Assembly: GCA_937930635.1 (NCBI GenBank)
Contig: CALHCF010000003.1
Coordinates: 330,272 to 394,271 of the forward strand
From: an uncultured Rhizobiaceae group bacterium
Lineage (GTDB): Bacteria; Pseudomonadota; Alphaproteobacteria; Rhizobiales; Rhizobiaceae
Length of the DNA stretch: 64,000 nt
Direction of reading: 5' to 3'
In this document: piece by piece, positions 55,665 through 64,000 of the stretch
How positions within the stretch are numbered: position 1 is the first letter of the stretch
Layout: each line of letters opens with the position of its first letter
Translations under genes and position numbers: made by a program
Notes under the pieces: model-generated
The model's database searches: none
Seen by the model: the letters and a program-made list of their open reading frames with translations, nothing else
What the model was told of the DNA's origin: nothing

Positions 55665-55870
55665 TGCCACAGTCCCATGCGCAAAAATTCCCAACCTCTC
55701 TAGGTTTAAGAAAACTTCCTTAATTTTCGGCTAAATGAGCGCGTTGAGAGCATTTTGACGAGTTGAGACAAACTGTCTCATCAGGCTTGTTGCAATCCGG
55801 CACCCCTGCCCCCGAAATATCAGGCTGAAGAAATAAAACCGCATGCTCATGAACAGCTATTTACTGCGCC

Positions 55871-57190
55871 ATGGACAGCATGAAAGCGGCTGGCTTACAT
55901 GAACAAAGTATTATAGAAGCGACCCCGGCATCACTTAATTCAGCTTGCCACAACGCTCACGATGCCGTTCAGTGCGGGGCCAACCCGACGGTATTCAGTT
56001 TACAGGGTATTCCTTCGTCAATGCGTCTTGTTATTACCGGAGCATCGGGGTTTATCGGCCAACAAATAATTCCTCTGCTATCTCGCGAAGGTCTTCCTCT
56101 GCTTTTGGTCGGGCGTGACGTTGAGTATTTGCAGCAGCTCTTCCCGCAATTTTCCTGCCTTGAATATAAAGACCTTGAACAATCCCTGGAAGAATCGGAC
56201 TCGTTGCTGCACCTGGCTGTCATGAACAATGATCAGGAAGGAACCCTTGAAGATTTCCGGCAGGTTAATGTTGAACTGCTGAAACAGGTGCTCGAAATGA
56301 GCAAAAGAGCAGGCATTCAAAAATTTCTCTATCTGGATACCGTTCATTCAAACAACCCCACGACATCATACAGCATATCCAAATCCGAAGCCGTCAAGAT
56401 CATCGACGCCGAGAAAGATCTGTCGGTAAAAAAAATAACGATTCCAGCAGTCTACGGCGATGCACAATTTAAGGGGCGCTTGTCATTGATCAACAAGATT
56501 CCCGCTTTCCTGCGGACCCCGATCTTCCAGATATTGCGCAGCATGAAGCCGACCATTCATGTCAACAAGGTTGCGCAGTCGATCCTGGAACACCTTGAGG
56601 ACAGCAGACCAAGCCCTGAAACGATTTCAGACGAACAGCAGGGCAACTGGTTCTTCCATATCGGCAAGCGAGCCGTAGATTGGGGGTTTGCTCTCATCAT
56701 AGTCGTTTTGTTCTGGTGGTTGCTTGTGGTTATCTGGGTGGCGATCAAGCTGACCGCTCGGGGAACACCCATCTTTGCTCAGGAACGTGTGGGGCAGTTT
56801 GGGGAATCATTCACCTGCTACAAGTTCAGAACAATGAAGCCGGAAACCCGGCAGGCCGGAACCCATGAGATCCCGGTAGACAGTGTTACGCGTATTGGCC
56901 GGTTTTTGCGTCGGGCCAAGCTCGACGAACTCCCCCAGGTGCTCAATATCATGAGGGGAGAACTGAGCCTCGTTGGACCACGCCCCTGCCTTCCGTCTCA
57001 GACCGAGTTGATCACAGAGCGCCAAAAGCGAGGGGTCTTTAATGCCATGCCGGGTATCACTGGATACGCTCAGGTGCGCAAATGCGACATGAGCGAACCT
57101 GAGCGTCTGGCGAAGCTTGACCAGGAATATCAGTCATTGAAAACACTGCCGCTTGATCTGATAACGATAATGCGAACCGTATCAGGCTAG
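55871..57190 (+). CDS. Fusion of an SDR/epimerase domain with an initiating sugar-phosphate transferase
   Basis: The 439-residue ORF has two parts. Residues about 52-240 are an extended-SDR epimerase (RLVITGASGFIG, then LHLAVMNN, YSISK as YxxxK). After about 265 comes a monotopic phosphoglycosyl transferase: a reentrant helix (WGFALIIVVLFWWLLVVIW), then RGTPIFAQERVGQFGESFTCYKFRTM, RRAKLDELPQVLNIMRGELSLVGPRPCLP and PGITGYAQV. It would put a sugar phosphate on undecaprenyl phosphate to start a surface glycan, perhaps after making that sugar. The first 50 residues are unusual; a start at 56024 would remove them. Confidence 0.85.
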   Translation: MDSMKAAGLHEQSIIEATPASLNSACHNAHDAVQCGANPTVFSLQGIPSSMRLVITGASGFIGQQIIPLLSREGLPLLLVGRDVEYLQQLFPQFSCLEYKDLEQSLEESDSLLHLAVMNNDQEGTLEDFRQVNVELLKQVLEMSKRAGIQKFLYLDTVHSNNPTTSYSISKSEAVKIIDAEKDLSVKKITIPAVYGDAQFKGRLSLINKIPAFLRTPIFQILRSMKPTIHVNKVAQSILEHLEDSRPSPETISDEQQGNWFFHIGKRAVDWGFALIIVVLFWWLLVVIWVAIKLTARGTPIFAQERVGQFGESFTCYKFRTMKPETRQAGTHEIPVDSVTRIGRFLRRAKLDELPQVLNIMRGELSLVGPRPCLPSQTELITERQKRGVFNAMPGITGYAQVRKCDMSEPERLAKLDQEYQSLKTLPLDLITIMRTVSG

Positions 57191-57287
57191 CACGTCCGAT
57201 AGAAGCATCTATACGCCTCGCCCGTGCCGACATTCAGCATAGCCCAACTGGCGTCAGCAAAAGCCCAAAACACCTTAGGGTCAGGAC

Positions 57288-58373
57288 CTAGCTTGCACCC
57301 CGGTCTGAACCATAAAGCGGGGAAATCAGATCGCGCCCATCAAATGTCAGTTCCACCGGCGCTCGGGCCAATGTGTCGACGTCGAGGTCTGCAAATCTCT
57401 TCTGCTCAAGTGCCTCCAGATAGAATGCCTCGTACTCCGCCAACTGTTGAGACCATGCAGTCCGTTTCCTTCTTTCACGACTGGACGGCCATCCCAAATT
57501 CGACAAACGCTGTCTCAAAGCCTGCTTGAGACCTCGCGCGGACATTGACTTGCCACTCCCCGACCGTCCATCAATTGCGCGCTCCAGGCCGATCGCCGAA
57601 AACGCCTCAACATAGAGGGCACGATATGAGGGATGGTATGGGGAAGCCTCCCTGCCCCACGGTTTGTGGTAATTGGTGAAATGATAGAAGCAGGGCCTGA
57701 AAGTCTCTTCGAACCCGAAATTCAGGATCGGATACTGGAAATTCCAGCATGGGCTGAGTTCGGTCCACCTGTTGCGGAAAACGAAGTTTAGAAAGTCCTG
57801 GTCAAACATCCGTGTTTTCTGCCCAAACGAGGCATGATGGCTCTTGAGCTCGTTGACAAAATCGATCTCAAGCCATTTCTTCACATCGATGACAAGGACA
57901 CCTGAATTCAGATACCGGGAACCTTCCAGCCCAATTGAGCTTAGCCATTGCTTGGTTTCGATATCGGTTCCAAGCAAATACTTTCCCACCACGCCGCAAT
58001 CATGAACAGCACCCAGTCCCGCTGGCAGGTCTATCGACCAGATCAGATCGGGCATTTCTTTCACATAAATATCGGCGTCAAGATAAATAACCCGATCGTA
58101 GTGTTTGAGAAACTGAGGCGCAAAGAGGCGCATATAGATGATGGCGGGCCATTTCTCAGAGCTTGGCAACCCTGTCGGCAAGTGCCGGGACAACAGGTTA
58201 TGGTGGTAGGAGACCCGGTTTGGCAGGTTAGAATACCCGGCAAGATCGACACCGGTTTCCGATTCCTCAAAAATATGAACATCGACACCAAAACACCGGG
58301 CAATCCGCGCGGCCTGCGCAAAAGCCACATCAGCAAATTTCTGGTTTACGACAAAAAAAACAGCAGTTTTCAT
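57288..58373 (-). CDS. Glycosyltransferase, GT8-like
   Basis: The start at 58373 overlaps the methyltransferase stop and gives about 361 residues. It has the GT8-type opening MKTAVFFVVNQKFADVAFAQAARI, a DxD motif in VIYLDADIYV, GVLVIDVKKWLE and DQDFLNFVFR, then HFTNYHKPW. It uses a nucleotide sugar and a metal ion to glycosylate an unknown acceptor. A basic tail is charged and coiled. Coupled to the FkbM-like gene upstream. A surface-glycan role is likely, given the adjacent initiating transferase. Confidence 0.83.
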   Translation of the reverse strand: MKTAVFFVVNQKFADVAFAQAARIARCFGVDVHIFEESETGVDLAGYSNLPNRVSYHHNLLSRHLPTGLPSSEKWPAIIYMRLFAPQFLKHYDRVIYLDADIYVKEMPDLIWSIDLPAGLGAVHDCGVVGKYLLGTDIETKQWLSSIGLEGSRYLNSGVLVIDVKKWLEIDFVNELKSHHASFGQKTRMFDQDFLNFVFRNRWTELSPCWNFQYPILNFGFEETFRPCFYHFTNYHKPWGREASPYHPSYRALYVEAFSAIGLERAIDGRSGSGKSMSARGLKQALRQRLSNLGWPSSRERRKRTAWSQQLAEYEAFYLEALEQKRFADLDVDTLARAPVELTFDGRDLISPLYGSDRGAS

Positions 58374-59182
58374 TTCCAGGCTTTTGGAACCGCATATATC
58401 CAATGCATGTCGTGACCGCGAAATTCGCTCAATACAACAAACCTGTCGAGTTCTACCAAATGGGCAAGTTCCGGGAATGCCCTGTGATCACGAACCTGCT
58501 GATGAATAACCTCGACATCATGAGTTTCTTCCATGGCCGCCACCAGGTTTTCCGTAACATTGGGAACGTTCATGTCGTGACATTCCACCAGGAAGAGTGA
58601 CTTTTGAATCTCATCCGGCTTCATCAACGCGATCCGTTCTTCACAACCTTCACAGTCGACGATAAAAGCCGGTCGCTCAAACCGGCTCAAATCGATATCG
58701 GATTTTTCCGACTCAAAGTTGAAATGCTGTGAGACACTGATCTCCACCTGATTTCCGGTCATGCATTTGTTGAGCGCAGGCAATGCATTCTTGTCTATGT
58801 CAAAAGTAAAAACCGAACAGTCCGGCAGCCGCCTCTTCAAACCAATCGCATAGTAACCTTCCGAGGCTCCAATATTGACGGCACAGTCCGGTTGCAGTCC
58901 GACAATTTCCTCCAGTGCCGGAAACAGCTCCGCCTCATAGGCCCCAATAAGCTTGGCGACGATGTCGTAATCACTCCACGTTCCCGAGTCCGGTAATTTC
59001 AGCCCCTCAAAGGGGCCGCGTTGCACAACATAGTCAAGCTTTTCCGCGATTGGCGGACACACAACGGTCTTACGCTCAAGTGCGACGCTGTTGAGAATAC
59101 TGCCACCCTGGTTCTTCTGCTTTCTATGAGCCCGAAAACCTAACGGAGAGAGGAGCGCATTGAGTATTTTTCTTCGTGCCAC
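58370..59182 (-). CDS. FkbM-like SAM-dependent methyltransferase
   Basis: The 270-residue product has a SAM-binding loop NIGASEGYYAIG near 107-118, then FDIDKNALPALNKC (acidic residue holding ribose) and IVDCEGCEE followed by FLVECHD, as in FkbM family proteins that methylate sugars or lipids. The first part is basic and hydrophobic. It overlaps the GT8-like gene by 4 bp, so both are one operon. Probably methylates a sugar of the glycan. Confidence 0.8.
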   Translation of the reverse strand: MARRKILNALLSPLGFRAHRKQKNQGGSILNSVALERKTVVCPPIAEKLDYVVQRGPFEGLKLPDSGTWSDYDIVAKLIGAYEAELFPALEEIVGLQPDCAVNIGASEGYYAIGLKRRLPDCSVFTFDIDKNALPALNKCMTGNQVEISVSQHFNFESEKSDIDLSRFERPAFIVDCEGCEERIALMKPDEIQKSLFLVECHDMNVPNVTENLVAAMEETHDVEVIHQQVRDHRAFPELAHLVELDRFVVLSEFRGHDMHWIYAVPKAWK

Positions 59183-59379
59183 TCAGGCCTGCCTTGTCTG
59201 TTTTTTGCACCGCACAATGCGGCTGTCTGATCTTCTTATGACAGGCGCCGCCAAGGGCGCAAAGTCTGTTATTGAGGAATTGCCATCCGCCCAGCAATTT
59301 TTTGCATGAAGACCCATCTTTAAGCTTTCAATTGAAGCAAAAAGAGCATACATCAACCCCCGTCGCAAAGCGGCCTTAT

Positions 59380-59456
<77 letters not shown>

Positions 59457-59542
59457 ATATCTCGGTATTCATACACGCAATCACAGCAAGTGACCCCCGG
59501 TCGCGTATGCGCATATTGGTTTCATTGGCGGGTGTCGGTATT

Positions 59543-60796
59543 TTACTTTGAACCTGAAGTGAGCTCCAAAGCCTCTGATAAATACGTGTTGCGGGCTGTG
59601 GCGTTGATCTCGGATTCGGCCAAAGTTCTCAGCGTCTTTATTTTTTCCTGCACCACGTCTTTACCCAACACAGACAGATGATCGAGAAGTTCAAGCTTCC
59701 ATTGCAAATCGACAGCTGCAAGTGCTGCCACTTCAAGGGCATCGGCTCCCCCGGCAAGCTCGGCCATTTGCCGGGCGCGACTTTCAGTTGAGAGGGTTCC
59801 CAGATTGGTGGGATTGCCATCATACCAACCCAGTGTTCCAACGGCATAGGCGCGGGCAGACCACGAAACCTTGCCGTAAAACTCTTTCAGCCAGGGTTTG
59901 TCAGCCAGATGGTCGGGCAAGGTGATGGATGATGCAATGTCATCCATCGACAAACCCGCATCCATCGCATCGGCGGTATAGCGCATGACGTGCAGGATCG
60001 CGTCCCGTGTTGAGGTCAAAACATCATGAACATTTCTGCGGCCGAAGACCGGTCGCGTATGTCCAGGCGCAAGAACTTCCGCCCCCAGGTCCGCCAACAA
60101 ACTCAATGAATCCGCCCAGGCCTGAAAGTCACGATAGGGCGTTCCCCGGATCGCATAGAGGTTGGGAAAGGCATGGTACCAATTGTCCCCGCAAAACAGG
60201 ATTTTGCGGTCGGGAAGCCAGACCACCATATGATCATCTGTCTCACCGGGCGCATGGATCAGGTCAGCGGAAAGACCATCCAGATCGATATGACGGTCTT
60301 CAACTTCCAGAACTGTGGGCGCGCGGAAACCAGCGCCAAGCCCTTCCATTGGTCGGTCCCCCGGCCCACATCCAAGACTTATCCTCTCTTCGGGGGACAG
60401 CCCCATGCCAAACTGCGCGCGCGTGCGGCGGGCAAGCGCCTTGTTTGGGGCAATAGCATCACCATCCACCGCGATGAGATCCGAACTGAATTTGTGGCTC
60501 GCATGAATGGCCGCGCCGCCATCTGAAAACACGGTCGCGCCTGAAATATGATCCCGGTGCGAGTGGGTATAGATAATTCGACTGATCGGTTTACTGGAAC
60601 ACTTGCGGAACTCAGCCAAAATATTCTGGGCTGCCCTCGTTGACTCAGACGTATCAATGATGGTGGCGCTGTTCAATCCTTCAATCAAATGCACATTCGA
60701 TGCCGCATAACCCACAGCGGTCCAGATACCATCGTCAAGTTCGATGATATCCCGCGCGGTCTGGGAACTGTGAGCAACAAGGTCAGGGTTTGGCAT
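59543..60796 (-). CDS. Metallo-beta-lactamase-fold hydrolase, alkyl-sulfatase-like
   Basis: The frame is open to 60871. I chose 60796 because GGAG lies 9 bases upstream and the sequence then begins PNPDLV, as in the family; 60850 is a second option. About 417 residues, with the metal motif THSHRDH near residue 75, then ETDDHMVVW, FCGDNWYHAFPNLYAIRGT and a C-terminal helical region like SdsA1-type linear alkyl sulfatases. It may cleave alkyl sulfates or related esters. No signal peptide is seen. The flavoprotein gene is upstream. Confidence 0.8.
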   Translation of the reverse strand: MPNPDLVAHSSQTARDIIELDDGIWTAVGYAASNVHLIEGLNSATIIDTSESTRAAQNILAEFRKCSSKPISRIIYTHSHRDHISGATVFSDGGAAIHASHKFSSDLIAVDGDAIAPNKALARRTRAQFGMGLSPEERISLGCGPGDRPMEGLGAGFRAPTVLEVEDRHIDLDGLSADLIHAPGETDDHMVVWLPDRKILFCGDNWYHAFPNLYAIRGTPYRDFQAWADSLSLLADLGAEVLAPGHTRPVFGRRNVHDVLTSTRDAILHVMRYTADAMDAGLSMDDIASSITLPDHLADKPWLKEFYGKVSWSARAYAVGTLGWYDGNPTNLGTLSTESRARQMAELAGGADALEVAALAAVDLQWKLELLDHLSVLGKDVVQEKIKTLRTLAESEINATARNTYLSEALELTSGSK

Positions 60797-60939
60797 CGAG
60801 GCAGTCTCCAAACTTTTCCGTTTGAGTAAAGACCTTATTGCCTTGAACATAAGGTCACAAAAGACAGTCAAACCATCAGGCTGGCAGTTGGGTCTTCGCG
60901 TCAGTCCCCCGCCCCAGCCACGGCCACGTCAGGTCAGGG

Positions 60940-62592
60940 TTAGGCAAGAGTGCGGGAACGTCCAACCTGACGGCCAGAGAAGATGCAGCCGCCAAGGAAT
61001 GTGCCTTCCAGTGCGTTGTAGCCGTGATAACCGCCGCCACCAAAACCACAAACCTCCCCCGCTGCAAACAGGCCGGAAATACTGCTACCGTTTTCATCCA
61101 GAACCCGGCCATCGAGATCGGTGTGAAGTCCACCAAGGCTTTTTCGGGTGATGATATTGAGGCGGACTGCAATCAACGGACCATTGGCCGGATCCAGAAA
61201 CCTGTGCGGTTTAGCGGTGCGCATCAATTTGTCGCCCCGAAAATTACGCGCTGCATGAATCGCCATGACCTGCGCATCCTTCGAAAACGGATTATCAATC
61301 TGGCTGTCACGCGCTACAATCTGAGATCTCAGCTTTTCGTAGTCGAGCAGGTCATCACCAATCCGGTTCATGCCATCGACCAGATCCCGCAGATTGTCGG
61401 CCACCACAAAATCCTCGCCGTGTTCTTTGAAGGCTTCTACAGCGGGGGTTGCCTGTTTGTTGAGGATGCGATGCTTGAAGGTCATCATCCAGTCTTTGCT
61501 GGCAAAATCAGGGTTTTGTTCCGACCCCGACAGCGCAATCTCTTTCTTGATGATATTCTGGGTCATGATGAACCACGAATAGTCGTGACCGGTCTTCATA
61601 ATCTCCTGCAGGGTTGTCAGCGTATCGAAACCGGGAAGACAGGGCGGCTTGAGCCGGTTGCCATCAGCATCAAACCACATTGACGATGGCCCCGGCAAAA
61701 TGCGTATGCCATGTTTGGGCCAGATTGAATTCCAGTTCCGCACCCCTTCGACATAGTGCCACATCCGGTCAGCATTGATGACCCGCCCCCCTGCCTTCTC
61801 GGTTATGCCCAGCATCCGTCCGTCAACATGGGCAGGCACACCGGAAATCATGTTGCTTGGCGGATTGCCAAGGCGGCCCCTCGGCCAGACCTTGCGAACA
61901 TGATCATGGTTGCCACCAATCCCCCCCGACGCGACAACAACATTTGCAGCAAAAAGCTCAAAATCACCAACAACGTCACGGTTGGTTTCTTCTCCCCGTT
62001 CCTTTGTATCATCAGCCAGAACTTCCCCGCAAACTCCGGCAACGGCGCCATCTTTCATGATAATTTCTGAACACCGGTGACGGAATTTCAGTGTAATCAG
62101 ACCATTTGCAACATGTTCGCGGACACGCCTTTCAAACGGCGCGATGATGCCCGGCCCCACCCCCCATGTCAGATGAAAACGGGGTACAGAATTGCCATGA
62201 CCATCAGCGTAGGAGCCACCACGTTCCGCCCAGCCGACAATCGGAAACCAGCGCATTCCCATATCCCGCAACCATTGCCGCATATCACCTGCAGCAAAAT
62301 CGACATAAGCCTCCGCCCATTTGCGAGGCCAGGCATCTTCTTCGCGGTCAAATTGCGCTGACCCCATCCAATCATTCATTGCCAGTTCATGGCTGTCACG
62401 AATGCCCATACGGCGCTGCTCAGGTGTATCGACCATAAACAGGCCACCCAGTGACCAGAATGCCTGAGCACCGAGATTATTCTCCTGCTCCTGATCAAGA
62501 ATGAGCACTTTCTTGCCGCGATCTGCCAGCTCGGCAGCTGTCACCAGACCAGAAAGACCATTGCCGACGATGATGACGTCACTTTGTTCCAT
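60940..62592 (-). CDS. FAD-dependent dehydrogenase (fumarate-reductase/3-ketosteroid-dehydrogenase superfamily)
   Basis: The 550-residue flavoprotein has the N-terminal dinucleotide-binding GNGLSGLVTAAELADRGKKVLILD, VASGGIGGNHD in the middle, and the C-terminal FAD contact GLFAAGEVCGFGGGGYHGYNALEGTFLGG. The substrate domain contains LTWGVGPGI and a HTDLDGRVLD loop. It would introduce a double bond or reduce one in a hydrophobic molecule; the exact substrate is open. It sits between a BASS-type transporter and an MBL-fold hydrolase, all on the minus strand, suggesting one catabolic cluster. Confidence 0.87.
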   Translation of the reverse strand: MEQSDVIIVGNGLSGLVTAAELADRGKKVLILDQEQENNLGAQAFWSLGGLFMVDTPEQRRMGIRDSHELAMNDWMGSAQFDREEDAWPRKWAEAYVDFAAGDMRQWLRDMGMRWFPIVGWAERGGSYADGHGNSVPRFHLTWGVGPGIIAPFERRVREHVANGLITLKFRHRCSEIIMKDGAVAGVCGEVLADDTKERGEETNRDVVGDFELFAANVVVASGGIGGNHDHVRKVWPRGRLGNPPSNMISGVPAHVDGRMLGITEKAGGRVINADRMWHYVEGVRNWNSIWPKHGIRILPGPSSMWFDADGNRLKPPCLPGFDTLTTLQEIMKTGHDYSWFIMTQNIIKKEIALSGSEQNPDFASKDWMMTFKHRILNKQATPAVEAFKEHGEDFVVADNLRDLVDGMNRIGDDLLDYEKLRSQIVARDSQIDNPFSKDAQVMAIHAARNFRGDKLMRTAKPHRFLDPANGPLIAVRLNIITRKSLGGLHTDLDGRVLDENGSSISGLFAAGEVCGFGGGGYHGYNALEGTFLGGCIFSGRQVGRSRTLA

Positions 62593-62633
62593 GTCAGTCT
62601 CCGTGGATGAAAGGGCGCAGCCTTTTTCGGGTG

Positions 62634-63491
62634 TCAGCGCCTGCGGAACCAGACAATGGCGGGGGCCACAACGATATACATCAGGATTCCATACACGGCC
62701 GAAGGCAGGGAAAATGCGGTGAAACCTGCGGCTGCCCCCGTCATCAGGGTTGCAACAGTGATCCCCAGCGTCGAGTTCTGCACGCCGGTTTCAATCGATA
62801 TCGTCTTTCGCTCCTGAACACTTAGCCCCATTGCAGCAGCAACCAAAAACCCGATGACCAGCAAACCGACATTCAAGGTAAGAAGCGACGGTGCCAATAC
62901 CGGCAGATTATCGACAAACAGGCTCCAGTTGGACGCCAGTGCAGCAATCACGATGACAACAAACAATGCCGTGGCCACCTTTGAAATAAACGGCTCGACC
63001 CGCTCAACCGCAACCGGGAAAAACCGGCGCAACGTCACACCCACGAGAACCGGGAGGGCTGTCAGCAGAAACATCGAAATGGCGACACCGGCGATGTTTA
63101 CAGGCTCGGCGGCTGACCCCATGAAATGAGAAACGCTCCACGCCAGCAGGAAAGGCAGCGTGATCATGCTCGTCAAGCTGATCACGGCGGTAAGTGAAAC
63201 CGATAACGCCACATCACCTTTGGCCAGACGTGTCATGATATTGCTGGTTACGCCACCAGGACAAAAGGACAGGATCATGAACCCAACCGCCAGTTCCGGC
63301 GGCAGTGAAAAAACCTTGGCGATCACGAATGCCAAAGCCGGCAGCAAAAACACCTGATTGACAGCGCCAATGAGAAACGAAAACGGGCGTGTTGCGACAC
63401 GGGCAAAATCCGCAAAGGCAAGCCCCAGTCCCAGCGACAACATGATAAAGGCCAAACCCAATGGAAGGACCACCGAAATCAGAATATCCAT
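62634..63491 (-). CDS. Bile acid:sodium symporter (BASS) family transporter
   Basis: The 285-residue protein has about nine TM segments. It reads LPALAFVIAKVFSLPPELAVGFMILSFCPGGVTSNIMTRLAKGDVALSVSLTAVISLTS, where FCPGG-SN is the sodium-binding turn of the family, and ETGVQNSTLGITVATL, the second crossover motif. It takes up an organic acid with sodium. The neighbouring flavoprotein and hydrolase may act on the imported compound. Confidence 0.92.
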   Translation of the reverse strand: MDILISVVLPLGLAFIMLSLGLGLAFADFARVATRPFSFLIGAVNQVFLLPALAFVIAKVFSLPPELAVGFMILSFCPGGVTSNIMTRLAKGDVALSVSLTAVISLTSMITLPFLLAWSVSHFMGSAAEPVNIAGVAISMFLLTALPVLVGVTLRRFFPVAVERVEPFISKVATALFVVIVIAALASNWSLFVDNLPVLAPSLLTLNVGLLVIGFLVAAAMGLSVQERKTISIETGVQNSTLGITVATLMTGAAAGFTAFSLPSAVYGILMYIVVAPAIVWFRRR

Positions 63492-63647
63492 GAGGACAGC
63501 TCCCCCAACCTGCTTTTATCGACTAACGGCTCCAGTTGCCCGGGTCCTGGTCATATCGTCAAGCTCAACATGAACCTGGGCATGATTGATACCATTTCTG
63601 AAGAGTTGAAACCCGCCAAATTTGAAAGGCCAACCAAACGGGTTGGA

Positions 63648-64000
63648 TCACAGTCTGATATTGAATCGTTGTCTGATCGAGACATCAGCTTCGCGATTGA
63701 TGAAGTTAGGATGGTGGCTATCCAGAATTTCTTTCGCCTTTGCTCTTGCGACCGTCCAGGCATCCGGTGCCCCGGCCTCGTTCCAGACATCCGGGCTGTC
63801 GCGGTTGGCAACCGCAGGATAATAGTAGTCGCGTTCCATTGCCCGAATTGTATGGTCACCTCCAAGAAAATGCCCCTCACCCAGAACACTTTGACGGATG
63901 GTCTCGAACCCCAGGGTATCCTCATTGACTTCTATGCCCCGAACAACGCGTTGAATGGTCGCCAACATTTCGTTGTCCAGAACAAATGCCTCAAATGAGG
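63648..64000 (-). CDS. Trimethylamine/betaine methyltransferase, MttB-family C-terminus (partial, 5' end outside window)
   Basis: The open frame runs to the window edge and reads SFEAFVLDNEMLATIQRVV, then GFETIRQSVLGEGHFLGGDHTIRAMERDYYYPAVANR, NEAGAPDAW and IRQRFNIRL. These are the standard closing stretches of MttB-superfamily corrinoid methyltransferases; the region where archaeal MttB carries pyrrolysine is outside the window. Members lacking pyrrolysine use glycine betaine, carnitine or other quaternary amines. Substrate cannot be assigned. Downstream genes are a BASS transporter and a flavoprotein. Confidence 0.82.
   Translation of the reverse strand, partial: SFEAFVLDNEMLATIQRVVRGIEVNEDTLGFETIRQSVLGEGHFLGGDHTIRAMERDYYYPAVANRDSPDVWNEAGAPDAWTVARAKAKEILDSHHPNFINREADVSIRQRFNIRL

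Overview
The window reads as a chromosomal segment of an alphaproteobacterium of the order Hyphomicrobiales (Rhizobiales), probably a marine or free-living one. The basis is the gene complement: a TrcR/DUF1013 cell-cycle regulator, DUF1192 plus an RcdA-type DUF1465 protein, an Omp10-like lipoprotein, the short aa3 oxidase subunit IV, the OpgC-OpgG-OpgH glucan operon, an Omp25-like beta barrel, paired DUF465 proteins and an ExbB/OmpA-like pair. No phage, insertion sequence or CRISPR array was seen. Species-level assignment is not possible by eye.

Layout. 1-2.3 kb: an M16 peptidase pair (minus). 2.5-4.6 kb: a glnQ-like ABC ATPase remnant, then a PfkB sugar kinase and an aldose epimerase. 4.6-6.9 kb: an SsuABC-like importer (minus). 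7.2-9.1 kb: an SDR, a VOC protein and a WYL regulator. 9.2-15.8 kb: trcR, then a GntR-headed acyl-CoA catabolic block in which two genes carry in-frame amber stops, then DUF1192, a candidate sRNA and rcdA. 16-24 kb: a DUF882 peptidase, a sigma54 activator, PepF, an Omp10-like lipoprotein, oxidase subunit IV, a TPR lipoprotein and S21. 24.3-29.9 kb: purEK, DUF465 proteins, a ThiE-like protein, a Sel1 protein, EF-P and an IMPase. 30-36 kb: the ExbB/OmpA-like pair, a TPP decarboxylase, an ABC exporter and L31. 36-41.7 kb: a SPOR-like protein, a second TPP enzyme, DUF302-YedE and a TTC38-like protein. 41.8-46.7 kb: opgC-opgG-opgH. 46.7-48 kb: a membrane protein and an outer-membrane barrel.

48.1-55.7 kb is the most interesting part. 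An alpha-oxoamine synthase gene is followed 35 bp later by a stand-alone receiver protein and then a strong terminator. A GGDEF-EAL protein is divergent from it. About 3 kb downstream lie a six-TM hybrid histidine kinase and a second stand-alone receiver. The parts list resembles the Vibrio CqsA/CqsS and Legionella LqsA/LqsR/LqsS alpha-hydroxyketone signalling systems, joined to a cyclic-di-GMP enzyme. This is an inference from architecture and needs biochemical proof.

55.9-64 kb: an epimerase-phosphoglycosyltransferase fusion, a GT8-like glycosyltransferase and an FkbM-like methyltransferase (surface glycan functions), initiator tRNA-Met, then a catabolic cluster of a metallo-beta-lactamase-fold hydrolase, an FAD dehydrogenase, a BASS transporter and the C-terminus of an MttB-family methyltransferase cut by the window edge.
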